This document shows positions 27,630 through 37,512 of a stretch of DNA of 64,000 bases, piece by piece. Below the pieces are notes generated by a model. It was not told where the DNA came from and did not search any database. It worked only from the letters and a program-made list of their open reading frames with translations. Source of the stretch: Psychromonas arctica DSM 14288 (lineage in GTDB: Bacteria; Pseudomonadota; Gammaproteobacteria; Enterobacterales; Psychromonadaceae); the NCBI RefSeq assembly GCF_000482725.1, contig NZ_KI519478.1, positions 161,618-225,617 on the forward strand, written 5' to 3'. A program made the position numbers and the translations under genes. How positions within the stretch are numbered: the stretch's first letter is position 1; each line of letters begins with the position of its first letter.

Positions 27630-28772
27630 CTATTTCCAATAACCATAGTTTGCTATTAAGTGATTAAACAATAGCTCAACTGTTTTCTTTTCTGGAGCAC
27701 TTAGTTGTGAAATCATTTCATTCGATAATGAAGAATGGCTTGTATGTTGAATGATACGATTTAAATAGGCAGTTTTGTCACCAGGTAAGAGTTCTGACCA
27801 TTTCTGATATCCAAGAAAGCTCGCTGTCTTTTCATATAGATTCCGTAATAGCGTGAAATGATAATGTTCTACATTATTTGCCGCAATAGCAGCTTCTAAT
27901 ATCTGCCTTAAATATAAGTGATAAGAAAAGCTTCGATTAGAATCCCCATACTTAACATTTAAATTGAATAGTCCATCATCAAAACGTTCCAACAGATAGC
28001 AACCTTCTTTCTTATTACCTTTATTTAAATCAAGTTCGTTGTGCAGTACATTATAAAATAACGGGTTATGTGTCGAAATAATAAACTTAAGTCCTTTTCC
28101 ATAAGTAAAATCACTTAATTTAATTAACTCAGCTAAATTAACAGCTAATTCAATCAGGTGGTTATCATCCAATGAACTAACGGGGTCATCAATAAAAACA
28201 TACTCTAATTGATTGAATTCTTGGGTTTCGCGATCATCTACTTCAAGTATATTACGAACGCTAATAACCTGTTCTAACAAAGAATAAAAAACACTCCAAA
28301 CAAAACTACTTTCTTCCCCTTTAGATATTTTTATATTATTTAAGCTATCATTCCCTCCACTCTCAAGTGAAAAAAACACCTTAGAGAAATCCGTATTAAA
28401 ATATGGGGTAATGTTTGGGTTTGAATATTGTTGGAATCGATGGACTATCTGCCCATCCAAACCTTGATTTTGTAGGAAAGTTAACAGCCTATTGGTAAAT
28501 GAATTAGGCTGGATATTAAGCTGACGTTCTTTATCCTCTTCTAAATCATTATCCCAATAAAATAAGTCTTCTGTAAATGCGTTGTAATATAAAACTTTTG
28601 AATTGGAAAAATCTGTCGGCCCTTCCATTTCAGGGTCTACCTTGGGATCAATTAATAACCTAAAGTTACGAGATAAGCGCATTTTACCCGTGCCATTAAA
28701 GGCATAAATTAACTGTACTTTCTTGATAGATACTTTCAATAATTCAGCTATTTCCGTTAGCGTTTGACTCAT
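27630..28772 (-). CDS. prrC: Anticodon nuclease PrrC, P-loop variant
   Basis: A 380-residue PrrC-type tRNA anticodon nuclease. The N-terminal ABC-type ATPase has P-loop region Y-A-F-N-G-T-G-K-M (23-31) and Walker B Y-V-F-I-D-D-P-V-S-S-L-D (191-202). The C-terminal catalytic triad Arg310, Glu314 and His346 reproduces exactly the +4/+36 spacing of PrrC Arg320-Glu324-His356. In known systems PrrC stays silent bound to a type IC restriction enzyme and cuts tRNA-Lys when phage disables restriction. Oddities: the P-loop Thr/Ser after Lys30 is Met31 (ATG; ACG would be Thr), and the N-terminus seems shorter than in E. coli PrrC. ATPase function may be lost. Confidence 0.88.
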   Translation of the reverse strand: MSQTLTEIAELLKVSIKKVQLIYAFNGTGKMRLSRNFRLLIDPKVDPEMEGPTDFSNSKVLYYNAFTEDLFYWDNDLEEDKERQLNIQPNSFTNRLLTFLQNQGLDGQIVHRFQQYSNPNITPYFNTDFSKVFFSLESGGNDSLNNIKISKGEESSFVWSVFYSLLEQVISVRNILEVDDRETQEFNQLEYVFIDDPVSSLDDNHLIELAVNLAELIKLSDFTYGKGLKFIISTHNPLFYNVLHNELDLNKGNKKEGCYLLERFDDGLFNLNVKYGDSNRSFSYHLYLRQILEAAIAANNVEHYHFTLLRNLYEKTASFLGYQKWSELLPGDKTAYLNRIIQHTSHSSLSNEMISQLSAPEKKTVELLFNHLIANYGYWK

Positions 28773-29965
28773 TAAGCTCTTTCCTTCAATAGTGGCTCAT
28801 CTGAATTTGATTGCGGGAAACTTAATAACAGATCACGATAGTACTCGTATTGCTTTTGGCGTAGCTCTATTTCGCGGGGCAAACCTTCTTGGATTGAAGT
28901 GGTTAGTGTATCGAACTTATCCAAAATAGTTACAATACGCCCCTGTTCATCAAGTGGAGGTAACGGGACTTTAATTTCATTCAATATTGCCTGTGTAAGG
29001 CTCGGCCTACCGGATCCAGTATCTAATTGCATCATGTCGATAGTTGTCATGAAATAATAAAAGAATTTAGGAATGATTTTATCAAGGTCTAATTCTGTGT
29101 AGTAAATCGTGTCAACATTCCAAAAGGGTTCATCAACATAAAAAATATTTGTTATCGATCCTTTTCTAGGGATCAATACGGTTGGTTTATCATAAGCAAA
29201 AGTATCCACGTATTGCATAATTCCACCTGAGCCATAAACGGGTATATTGCCCGGCCCCAACTTCTTCCAATCTTTGCCATTTTTGATATTGGCAACTTTA
29301 TTTAATGTTACCCATTCAACTTCACCATCTTCAAATCTCAACAACTGGTCGCGGTAGTAGGTGTATTGTTTTTTGCGCATGTTAAGCTCGGCGGTCAGCT
29401 CGGCGGTCATGGCGGTAAATGTATCTAGAATTCGCACAATTTCGGTTTGATTTTTCAATGGTGGTACAGGAATCAACATGTCCAAAACATTAGCCATGCT
29501 GGGGTGTTGTATTCCTGAACCTCGGTAATATTTATCAATGGCTTGTGACTTACTCATCATCCAGTAGTATAAATATTTATTTAATAACTCATCTGTATTA
29601 TTTGAAGTTGCAATTCGGTTATCCGCCGTTACAAAACGTCCTTTGTAATATTTAATAACATCTTTAACAGGCCTAGATTTTCCCCATGGAATAGTTACAA
29701 TTTCTCCTTCCCTTAAATAGGAGCCAGCTAACTTTTCATTTGTCCAACCTGTCTGCTCTCCTGTAGAAAGAAGAAATACATCTCCACTTTCTTGTTTCAA
29801 TTTAAAAAGATCGACAGCAAGTAGATATTTATAATTAATAACCTTGGGTTGTTTCTTTCGATCAACAGCATTGAATTTTTTATCCCAAATAGTTACTTGC
29901 CATAGAGGTTTCCAATTTACCTCGACACCGTCTAGCTGCTTTTCTAAATATGTTAGGTGACTCAT
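28772..29965 (-). CDS. hsdS: Type I restriction enzyme, S subunit
   Basis: The 397-residue specificity subunit with the usual two target-recognition domains. Each is followed by a conserved helical spacer (residues about 160-215 with [13 protein letters not shown], and about 340-390 with [13 protein letters not shown]). The two domains set the bipartite DNA target for methylation and cleavage; the site cannot be read from the sequence. It overlaps hsdM by 4 bp and prrC by 1 bp. Confidence 0.92.
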   Translation of the reverse strand: MSHLTYLEKQLDGVEVNWKPLWQVTIWDKKFNAVDRKKQPKVINYKYLLAVDLFKLKQESGDVFLLSTGEQTGWTNEKLAGSYLREGEIVTIPWGKSRPVKDVIKYYKGRFVTADNRIATSNNTDELLNKYLYYWMMSKSQAIDKYYRGSGIQHPSMANVLDMLIPVPPLKNQTEIVRILDTFTAMTAELTAELNMRKKQYTYYRDQLLRFEDGEVEWVTLNKVANIKNGKDWKKLGPGNIPVYGSGGIMQYVDTFAYDKPTVLIPRKGSITNIFYVDEPFWNVDTIYYTELDLDKIIPKFFYYFMTTIDMMQLDTGSGRPSLTQAILNEIKVPLPPLDEQGRIVTILDKFDTLTTSIQEGLPREIELRQKQYEYYRDLLLSFPQSNSDEPLLKERA

Positions 29966-31506
29966 GCTTCAATCTCCGTCACAATAGCATCGATATCGTT
30001 GCGTAACTGGTCAATTTTAGCGACGGTGCTCTTAAGTTCTGTATTGAGTTCAGTAATATCCACTACTTCACGGTTATCTTTTGCTTCCACAAAACTACTC
30101 ACCGATAAGTTGTAGTCATTAGCAGCAATAGCATCCAAATCAACAGATTTTGCAAAGTATTCGACGTTTTCTTTGCTGGCAAACACCTGAATAATTTGCT
30201 CAATATGCTCGTTGGTTAGGGTGTTGTTATTGGTTTCTTTTTTAAACAGATCTCTGGCATCAATAAATTGCGTTGTAGTATCTGGTTTGTGCTTCGAGAG
30301 CACTAATATATTCACGGCAATGGTAGTGCCGAAAAACAGGTTAGGCGCAAGCGAAATCACGGTTTCTACATAGTTGTTATCAATTAAGTATTTACGTATT
30401 TTTTGCTCAGCACCACCACGATAGAAAATACCTGGAAAGCAAACAATGGCAGCACGGCCTTTACTTGATAGGTAATTAAGCGCATGAAGTACAAAGGCGA
30501 AGTCAGCTTTTGATTTAGGAGCAAGAACACCAGCAGGGGCAAAGCGATCATCGTTGATCAGTGTCGGGTCATCACTACCCATCCATTTTACGGAATAAGG
30601 CGGATTTGAAACAATCGCATCAAAGGGTTTGTCATCGATAAAGTGGGGGGCGACTAAGGTATCACCCAACTGAATATTAAACTTGTCGTAGTTAATATTG
30701 TGCAAGAACATGTTCATACGCGCTAAGTTGTAGGTGGTGTGGTTTAGCTCTTGGCCAAAAAAACCATCTTCAATGATATGCGCATCAAAATGCTTCTTGG
30801 CTTGTAATAACAATGAACCAGAGCCTGCGGCTGGGTCGTAGATTTTATTGACGCTGGTTTGCCCGTGCATAGCAAGTTGAGCAATCAGCTTAGATACATG
30901 CTGAGGTGTGAAAAATTCACCACCAGATTTACCCGCATTCGCTGCATAGTTAGAAATTAAAAATTCGTAAGCATCACCAAATAGATCGTTTTCGTTATCT
31001 TCAAATTGGGTAATGTTAAGCCCCGCAACACCTTTTAATACCGCCGCTAAGCGTTTGTTTTTAGCGTCGACCGTATTACCTAAGCGGTTACTGGTGGTAT
31101 CAAAGTCGGCAAACAGGCCTTTGATGTCTTTTTCAGAATCGTAACCATTAGCTGAATTTTCAATCGCAGCAAAAACAGCGGCTAAATCAGTGTTTAAATT
31201 ATCGTTTTTATTCGCGTTTGCAGCAACTTTACTAAACAGCTGGCTAGGGTAAAGGAAGTAACCTTTGGTTTTAATAGCATCTTCTTTGGCAAAACCGATA
31301 TTTTCATCATCATCTGACATGGCTGCATAGTTAACGCTTTCGTCACCCCCAGTGATGTAGGTTTCAAAGTTTTCACTGATAAAACGATAGAACAGTGTAC
31401 CTAGTACGTACTGCTTGAAATCCCAGCCATCTACTGAGCCTCGAACTTCGTTGGCAATTGCCCATATTTGGCGTTGAAGCTCGGCGCGTTGTTGTAAACT
31501 TGTCAT
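29962..31506 (-). CDS. hsdM: Type I restriction enzyme, M subunit
   Basis: A 514-residue N6-adenine methyltransferase subunit. The SAM-binding motif is D-P-A-A-G-S-G-S-L and the catalytic motif N-P-P-Y-S-V-K-W near residue 299. The N-terminal helical domain [19 protein letters not shown] is typical of type IC HsdM. With HsdS it methylates the host target. It is the first structural gene of the restriction locus, 88 bp downstream of the WYL regulator gene on the same strand. Confidence 0.93.
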   Translation of the reverse strand: MTSLQQRAELQRQIWAIANEVRGSVDGWDFKQYVLGTLFYRFISENFETYITGGDESVNYAAMSDDDENIGFAKEDAIKTKGYFLYPSQLFSKVAANANKNDNLNTDLAAVFAAIENSANGYDSEKDIKGLFADFDTTSNRLGNTVDAKNKRLAAVLKGVAGLNITQFEDNENDLFGDAYEFLISNYAANAGKSGGEFFTPQHVSKLIAQLAMHGQTSVNKIYDPAAGSGSLLLQAKKHFDAHIIEDGFFGQELNHTTYNLARMNMFLHNINYDKFNIQLGDTLVAPHFIDDKPFDAIVSNPPYSVKWMGSDDPTLINDDRFAPAGVLAPKSKADFAFVLHALNYLSSKGRAAIVCFPGIFYRGGAEQKIRKYLIDNNYVETVISLAPNLFFGTTIAVNILVLSKHKPDTTTQFIDARDLFKKETNNNTLTNEHIEQIIQVFASKENVEYFAKSVDLDAIAANDYNLSVSSFVEAKDNREVVDITELNTELKSTVAKIDQLRNDIDAIVTEIEA

Positions 31507-31594
31507 TTGTTAATTCCTGCTGTTAATTCATTAAGAGGCTGTCGAATGAGTCGCTACAACCACCCATTCTGCGTGTTCTAAACCGACCTGAAGG

Positions 31595-32515
31595 TTAACT
31601 TTCAAATCCGGGCGCTAAATTTAAATTCCCTACACCATAAAGCGTGGGGGTGTTCTTAAGCCAAAGCTGGTACTCAGGACTATTAAGTTTATGATCTTTA
31701 GTACAATCAACATGCCATTGACGAAGCAGGTAGCCAGCTGTCGCAGCTCTAATCTCAACTCTCATCACGCCATTGATCATGCCATAGTCGAGCTCAATGG
31801 CCTCGCTATGCTTGATAGAAGGATGCGGGACTAATTCCAGCTCTACAAATCGGTTCCACTGCCTGTCTTGATTTTCGAGCTCTTCCTCAGACAGGATTGA
31901 GCATTCAAGCACTTCAGTGGCTTTAATTCTGGTCAGGACAAAGTCTCTGAATTCACCATGCTTGCGATCAAAACCACGAACATGCCAACGTAAGCCATTA
32001 TCTACTAGGGTATGCGGCACTATTTCACGCGTTGTTTCACCGCTCGATAACGATACATAGGTGATACTCAAGGCTTTACCTTTGTGAGTAGCCTCCGTGA
32101 CTTTCGCCACTATCGATAAACTCGGCTTGTTTAGATGATAAGGCGCTTCACAAGCCAGTGGTGGTTTTACCTTCCCAGTAAAGCCATCCCCATAGCCTTG
32201 ACTGATAGTGGCCAATGTTCTTACCACGTCGTAGTCGAACAAAGGCACAAACTGTTCTCCACGCTTATGCACTTTGAGCTTTTGGTCATATTCAATGTTG
32301 CTCGGCGCAAGCTCTCGGTACAGGGTAAAGTCTTTTGTGGCCTGTGCAGGCGCAATGTTAAAACGGTCTACTAAATCAGCACGTACAGCCTCTCCTTTAA
32401 ACAACAAGGTAAAGTCGATATGTGCGATACGATCCCGAGTTGCCTTTGGCAACTGCGCTATTTGAGCTTTAGCATTATTGACTATAATATTTTGTTTTAA
32501 ACTTTCATTTGCCAT
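31595..32515 (-). CDS. WYL-domain transcriptional regulator
   Basis: 306 residues. An N-terminal winged-helix-like region covers residues 20-100 (A-D-L-V-D-R-F-N-I-A-P-A-Q-A-T-K-D-F). A WYL domain follows (about 125-215), with I-T-Y-V-S-L-S-S-G-E, R-E-I-V-P-H-T-L and W-H-V-R-G-F-D. The architecture matches BrxR/CapW-like regulators that control defence operons and may sense nucleic acid or nucleotides (family knowledge). It sits immediately upstream of hsdM in the same direction, so control of the restriction-PrrC locus is the simplest reading. Confidence 0.85.
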   Translation of the reverse strand: MANESLKQNIIVNNAKAQIAQLPKATRDRIAHIDFTLLFKGEAVRADLVDRFNIAPAQATKDFTLYRELAPSNIEYDQKLKVHKRGEQFVPLFDYDVVRTLATISQGYGDGFTGKVKPPLACEAPYHLNKPSLSIVAKVTEATHKGKALSITYVSLSSGETTREIVPHTLVDNGLRWHVRGFDRKHGEFRDFVLTRIKATEVLECSILSEEELENQDRQWNRFVELELVPHPSIKHSEAIELDYGMINGVMRVEIRAATAGYLLRQWHVDCTKDHKLNSPEYQLWLKNTPTLYGVGNLNLAPGFES

Positions 32516-32757
32516 GCGTTTTGTTGCCTGAGTCGGAGTTTATCTATTATTTGATTTAGAGATTTTCATCAGCTTTGCTTAAAGAGAAATTTCATCAACA
32601 CCATATCGGTTAAAGCAGGATTTATGCCCTAAATGTTCTGTGGTACAACACTGAATAGTGCTTCACCTCATTAAATTTATTAGGTATCATCCTATCATAG
32701 AAAATCTTTTAGGGAATACTGATCGGTAATTATCTGATCTAGAAAGTTAAAATAAAG

Positions 32758-34356
32758 TTATGCATTTCGGCTAACCCAATTTGCAACTCTTTGTGCCCAA
32801 GGGGATATTTCTTCAGGGGGTAATGAACCCGATTGCTTTGATTTAGGGTGAGGAATACCAGAGTACATTTTTTCGCCTAACTGTTCTTTAAAATAATCAC
32901 TTGGCCATCCTAAATGCTTCTTCATAATCCGATGTAGAATCATTCTTTCATTTGTTTTTACCCAACTTGAAGAAGACGTAAGTAGCATCGTCGAAAGTTT
33001 TGCTGCGCCATCGGAGGTGTCTACTTCCAATAAAGTAAAAAACTGATTATTAAATTCTAACTCAACAGTAGCCAAGCAACGAGGGTTTTGCGTGTCAGCT
33101 AACCAATGTTTGTTTCCATCACCCAGCTTTGGAAGTTTTGCCAACTCTTTTCTTATCAGGGTAAAACCGTGCTTAGTAATTAAGTAGTTGATCATTGTAA
33201 AAAAGGATTTAAACTTACCTATATACAAGTGTGCATCGTCTGTTTGATCATCTAAATTATTCCACGCTCCCCCTGGTAAGGTGCCAGACTCTTCTTTTTC
33301 ATTTGGGCTAAGGTCGTTATTCAAGACTTCCTTTTCGCCATCGCCAATGACATTATTAACAACTTTAGTTTTGTTCGCGATGCGGTTTGTGATGTGAGGT
33401 GTTTTAAAAGACACTACAACTTGCTCTGACATGAGTGAAATTGTGGCCTTATCTATATCAGACAGCTCATCATCATCCAATTCAAAGTTATCTTGAGCCT
33501 CTCCTTGCTTGCCGTCGCCTTTGGTTGGTTTCCCTCCAGCTTTCCTTTCATAACCAGGGTGATAAAAATCAATCTCACCTTCTAATTCTGATGGCAAATT
33601 GGTGAGTTTGGTTATTTCCCAAATAAAGAAACTATTCGATTCTCTGTCTTCCCACCCTCTAGCCTCAAGCTCCACACCTGATAAGGATGGTGGAGTGAAT
33701 TGGAAATTCCAATGTAAATAATTGTTTTTCTGATATTGATTTTTGATAAGGTGAATACTGATGCTTTCAAATGAAGTTCGGGCCTCGCGATCAAGCAATA
33801 CCCAACTTAAAAAACGTCGGTTATCATCTCGATTAAAGTATGAGACAGGGTAATCCGCACCATCACGGACAAAAATAATGGGTTGACCATCATCTCTATT
33901 CCCAAGAATAAAGTCTTCGGCCAATGCATTATGTTGAAGGCTTAGTCGAGCTAGAAAAGGATCATGATAAAAAAGTACGCGAGCCATTTCTAGCTGGGGA
34001 ATAAATATTCTACGACTGCCAAATTGTACGGCAAAACATGGTTGATTGCCGTCTCCACCATGTCGATGTACCTGATAAGCAGGACAATCAGACGCCTTAG
34101 CTGCTTCCCATAATTGAGCGTTTTCAATTATGATTTCGGTCGGTAAACCGGCTAATTTATATTGCTTCGTCGGGTTTAAAACACGTTTTCTGGCAAGTAC
34201 GGGTATATTGCTGAACTGCATGCTCTTAGAAAACCCACCATTAAAGTCAACGTTGACCGCCCAATTTTTTCTATCTTTGCCACGGAATAGAGAACCGATA
34301 GCAAGTATTTTGGAATCATCATTCAGCTTTTTAAACTTCGCATCAGGTTTACTCAC
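32758..34356 (-). CDS. tnsE: Tn7-like transposition protein TnsE
   Basis: A 532-residue protein, close to the 538 of Tn7 TnsE, placed last in tnsABCDE and overlapping tnsD by 8 bp. Detailed motifs are not easily visible, but length, position, a Glu/Asp-rich linker near residues 275-300 and the conserved-looking C-terminus with W-L-A-D-T-Q and H-L-G-W-P support the call. In Tn7, TnsE directs insertion into the lagging strand of replicating DNA, notably conjugal plasmids, so this element would be equipped for horizontal spread as well as attTn7 targeting. Confidence 0.85.
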   Translation of the reverse strand: MSKPDAKFKKLNDDSKILAIGSLFRGKDRKNWAVNVDFNGGFSKSMQFSNIPVLARKRVLNPTKQYKLAGLPTEIIIENAQLWEAAKASDCPAYQVHRHGGDGNQPCFAVQFGSRRIFIPQLEMARVLFYHDPFLARLSLQHNALAEDFILGNRDDGQPIIFVRDGADYPVSYFNRDDNRRFLSWVLLDREARTSFESISIHLIKNQYQKNNYLHWNFQFTPPSLSGVELEARGWEDRESNSFFIWEITKLTNLPSELEGEIDFYHPGYERKAGGKPTKGDGKQGEAQDNFELDDDELSDIDKATISLMSEQVVVSFKTPHITNRIANKTKVVNNVIGDGEKEVLNNDLSPNEKEESGTLPGGAWNNLDDQTDDAHLYIGKFKSFFTMINYLITKHGFTLIRKELAKLPKLGDGNKHWLADTQNPRCLATVELEFNNQFFTLLEVDTSDGAAKLSTMLLTSSSSWVKTNERMILHRIMKKHLGWPSDYFKEQLGEKMYSGIPHPKSKQSGSLPPEEISPWAQRVANWVSRNA

Positions 34357-35851
34357 TCAACATCTCCTTTAAAAGATCGGCAACAATATCAGTCATTCTG
34401 TCATCACTTAGACCTGCTTGCCGCAACAAGATCCAGCGTTTTATCTCTTGTCCGCTCTTTTGCATCTCTAGGTAGGCACGAGTAAGCCTTCTTGATTGAT
34501 ACTCTGTAATGCTCTCAGAATAAAAGCAAAGCAATGTCGAACAACGAGGTAAGCGATTAAGATGTTTTTCGACAGTTCCTCGTTGTTCAAGCTGGTGAAT
34601 CAGAAATGTGCGACTTAGATGAGGCGCGTTTAAATCTTCGCACAACTCACCATAAACACAATACAACTCTCTAGCAATTTTTCTGTCTCGTTGTTTCCAG
34701 TCTACGCGCTTATTAACCACTATTTTTTCAGCATGAAATAAACGATTAATCTGCATCAACCAATCATAATTATTTCGGTAGAGTCGTGCGTAAAGCGCCT
34801 TATTTTTTATACGAACTGCCTTTGGATAACTTTGCTCAATTTTCTCTTTCCATTCAATTTGATCTTGGCTTAGTTGATTTGTGATAATTGGTTTCAGTTC
34901 TTTTTTATAACTGCTTTTTTCATTGCTAGTTGTAATATTTGAGGCTTTTTCAATAGCATCACAAATAGTGAAAGCTCCATTTGAGATGGCGACTATTGCC
35001 ACAATATGCTCCGCAAAACTAAAGCTTTTTCTATGTTTACGAAACAAGCCCTTGAGCCAGGATGTTTCCGTATCTGAAGGAAGAATACCCGCATTATCAA
35101 GCCAACATTTCCCCCAAAACGTTATTACTGTATTGTGAATTCTCACATGATCAATTCTTCGACCATCTAAATATCCCTGACTTGACGCAAATTGTTTATA
35201 AAATGTTGTCCATTGAGCACTGCTAATGCCTTTACTTTTAACCTGCATTAATTGAGCTACTTGTTGGGAAAATAATTTGTCGATGGAGCTAATCTCTAAT
35301 GCATCTAATACTTCAACCTCCCCTATTGCGGTATAGGTGTGTCGATGTTCGCCATCGATTACTATTGTTGTAACACTTAAAGAGGCGTGTTTGGGGCATG
35401 TTTTTATTAGTGGGACTTGCCAATGGCGACTCAAAAAACACTCACCATATCTTATTATTTGCTCTTTCAAGCATTCAGCACATACGTAGAGTCTTCCTTT
35501 TGTCTTTACTCTTGATGCTATAATTCCACTTGCTAAATGTACTGCACCTTTGGATCTTCCGCTCATCCATTTTATTATCTCATGATTTCGTTCAGGTGGC
35601 AGGAAGGGGGCATAAATGGGCCAAAGTGTATGGCGATTGATTAAAACATTAACGTTCATACCTAATGTTTTTGGATATTGATTTGCTAGAACTTGCAAAT
35701 GACTAGGCAAATCCAGGGTTGCAATTACCTTGCGATTTTTGAACACTTTTTCCAACAACTGTTTAGGTGAAGTTTCGCCATCGTGAACACCTGATCTAGC
35801 TATCGTGCTATAAAGCAGTTCCTCTGGATAAGGCGACGGAAATCCAATCAT
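34349..35851 (-). CDS. tnsD: Target-selection protein TnsD (TniQ domain)
   Basis: A 500-residue TniQ-family protein. The N-terminal zinc finger has Cys124, Cys127, Cys152 and His155 (C-A-E-C, then C-P-K-H). Family marks Y-P-E-E-L-L-Y-S at the start and H-W-Q-V-P-L-I-K are present. TnsD binds the 3' end of glmS and recruits TnsC, directing insertion to attTn7. The position of this element beside glmS agrees with a functional TnsD. The gene overlaps tnsC by one base. Confidence 0.92.
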   Translation of the reverse strand: MIGFPSPYPEELLYSTIARSGVHDGETSPKQLLEKVFKNRKVIATLDLPSHLQVLANQYPKTLGMNVNVLINRHTLWPIYAPFLPPERNHEIIKWMSGRSKGAVHLASGIIASRVKTKGRLYVCAECLKEQIIRYGECFLSRHWQVPLIKTCPKHASLSVTTIVIDGEHRHTYTAIGEVEVLDALEISSIDKLFSQQVAQLMQVKSKGISSAQWTTFYKQFASSQGYLDGRRIDHVRIHNTVITFWGKCWLDNAGILPSDTETSWLKGLFRKHRKSFSFAEHIVAIVAISNGAFTICDAIEKASNITTSNEKSSYKKELKPIITNQLSQDQIEWKEKIEQSYPKAVRIKNKALYARLYRNNYDWLMQINRLFHAEKIVVNKRVDWKQRDRKIARELYCVYGELCEDLNAPHLSRTFLIHQLEQRGTVEKHLNRLPRCSTLLCFYSESITEYQSRRLTRAYLEMQKSGQEIKRWILLRQAGLSDDRMTDIVADLLKEMLSE

Positions 35852-37512
35852 TAGTAACCCGCAGCCCAGCCATCAAGATCGAACATCTCACCATTTTGTT
35901 CAAGTCGATCTAGAAGTGATTGTTTTTCATCTTTGCAGTAAACATATTGATATCGCAGGTCGTTGACGTCTAAATCATGCCAGTCTTTTTCTTTCACTGT
36001 ATTTTTTTGTTTGGATTTTACAGGCGTTTCTTCATTCGTTAGATACCAATTTACTAAAACTGGGATCATTTGAGCAATGCTATAATCAGAATGATCTTTA
36101 AATATCCGTTCGACGAGCTGAGCTACTATCTGTTGATCAAAAGACTCCTCAATTTGCAAAATTACGTTATATAAACGTAAAGCATCCTGGTTCCCACCAA
36201 ATAATTTTTCTTCTTGCTTTTGAGCATCAGCAATAATTTCAGAACCAATTTGAATGAGTCGCTTATCAAGATCTACTACTCGCATGTCGGAATATTTAAC
36301 AATTTTATCGGCATCACCCGATCTCAATGCTGCCAACATAGGGTGAACAGGCTTCAACTCTTGTTTATACACTGATTGAAGAATACTAACGGTTATACGC
36401 TCTTTCTTGTTAGCAATAGCACGCAACTGCGCTAATACAAATAGCTTTACAACAATGTCTAGAACGCCCTGAGAAAGGTCATACCAACAATCTCTTATCT
36501 CCTCTGTTAAATGGTCATCGCCATGTTTAAGCCATTGTAACTTCCAGAGTTTATCTGAAAATCTAATCCAGTTTTTGCTTGGCTCACGTCCACTTTCTTT
36601 CAATATATATTGTGGAATGGTTTCCCAGTAAATGGCTCCAATACCTGCACTTCTCCTTCCTGATTGTAATTCCAGTTCAAAAATTGGGCGGGCTTTGGGA
36701 GTGCCAACTAACACGATAGGAATACCTACGGTATTCACTAATTCGACAAAGAATTCTAACATTTGCTCTTTACCGCCCGAACGCACCTGGCTTAAACGTT
36801 GAATTTCGTCGATAACTAGAATCCCAATTGCACGATTGTTTGCAGTTTGACGCATCAAAGCTAGCATTTTAGGGACAGAAAGGCGTTGTTTCGCATAACG
36901 GCGTTCATAATCTGTACTCAAAAGCGCATCAACAGCACTAAAGAAGTTAAGGCAAAGGCTTTCAAGATCGCCGTTACTAGGGCATTCAATCTTTAAATAA
37001 GTTACTTGAAAGCAGTTATGTTGTTCGTGATAGATAACTTGCGGGTAAGTTTCCAGAACTCGTACTAATGAACTGGTTTTTCCGCTACCAGAGATACCCA
37101 CTAAAGACATACTTCTAGCTGTTGTTTTCTCAATACTAAAATTTGCGGTGGCTTCTCCACCAGACTTGATCAATTCATAGCCTTCTTGAAGTTTCCTGTT
37201 AAGAGAACCGTCACTAATATTGCGCCCGACATATCCCATGCGTAACATCATATCGATTTTCTCTTGTAACTGAACATGTTGCGAGAGGGGTTGAAAGTAA
37301 TCATCTAATAACGAAACAACCATATGCATTCTAGATTTAGGATCGGCTAATCGTTCTGAAGGATGGAATTCTATTTTCCCTTTGATGCTTTTACCTGCTT
37401 GAGCAACAGATAATATAGGTGGTAGGGCTTCAATAAAGGGGTTACCATCATAACGTTTGATACCAGTTGACTGGTAAACCGCTGTGACAAAATGATTCGG
37501 TTGTTCCATCAA
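35851..37512 (-). CDS. tnsC: AAA+ transposition regulator TnsC
   Basis: The 553-residue AAA+ ATPase that links target proteins to the transposase. Walker A is G-I-S-G-S-G-K-T (139-146) and Walker B I-L-V-I-D-E-I-Q-R-L (231-240, Asp235 and Glu236). Length is close to Tn7 TnsC (555). The end overlaps tnsD by one base and the start overlaps the tnsB stop by 4 bp. It is part of the tnsABCDE operon reading away from glmS. Confidence 0.94.
   Translation of the reverse strand: MMEQPNHFVTAVYQSTGIKRYDGNPFIEALPPILSVAQAGKSIKGKIEFHPSERLADPKSRMHMVVSLLDDYFQPLSQHVQLQEKIDMMLRMGYVGRNISDGSLNRKLQEGYELIKSGGEATANFSIEKTTARSMSLVGISGSGKTSSLVRVLETYPQVIYHEQHNCFQVTYLKIECPSNGDLESLCLNFFSAVDALLSTDYERRYAKQRLSVPKMLALMRQTANNRAIGILVIDEIQRLSQVRSGGKEQMLEFFVELVNTVGIPIVLVGTPKARPIFELELQSGRRSAGIGAIYWETIPQYILKESGREPSKNWIRFSDKLWKLQWLKHGDDHLTEEIRDCWYDLSQGVLDIVVKLFVLAQLRAIANKKERITVSILQSVYKQELKPVHPMLAALRSGDADKIVKYSDMRVVDLDKRLIQIGSEIIADAQKQEEKLFGGNQDALRLYNVILQIEESFDQQIVAQLVERIFKDHSDYSIAQMIPVLVNWYLTNEETPVKSKQKNTVKEKDWHDLDVNDLRYQYVYCKDEKQSLLDRLEQNGEMFDLDGWAAGY

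Noticed and set aside
32516-32757. Inverted-repeat operator upstream of the WYL regulator gene
   Set aside because: Only weak imperfect repeats were seen; not strong enough to call.
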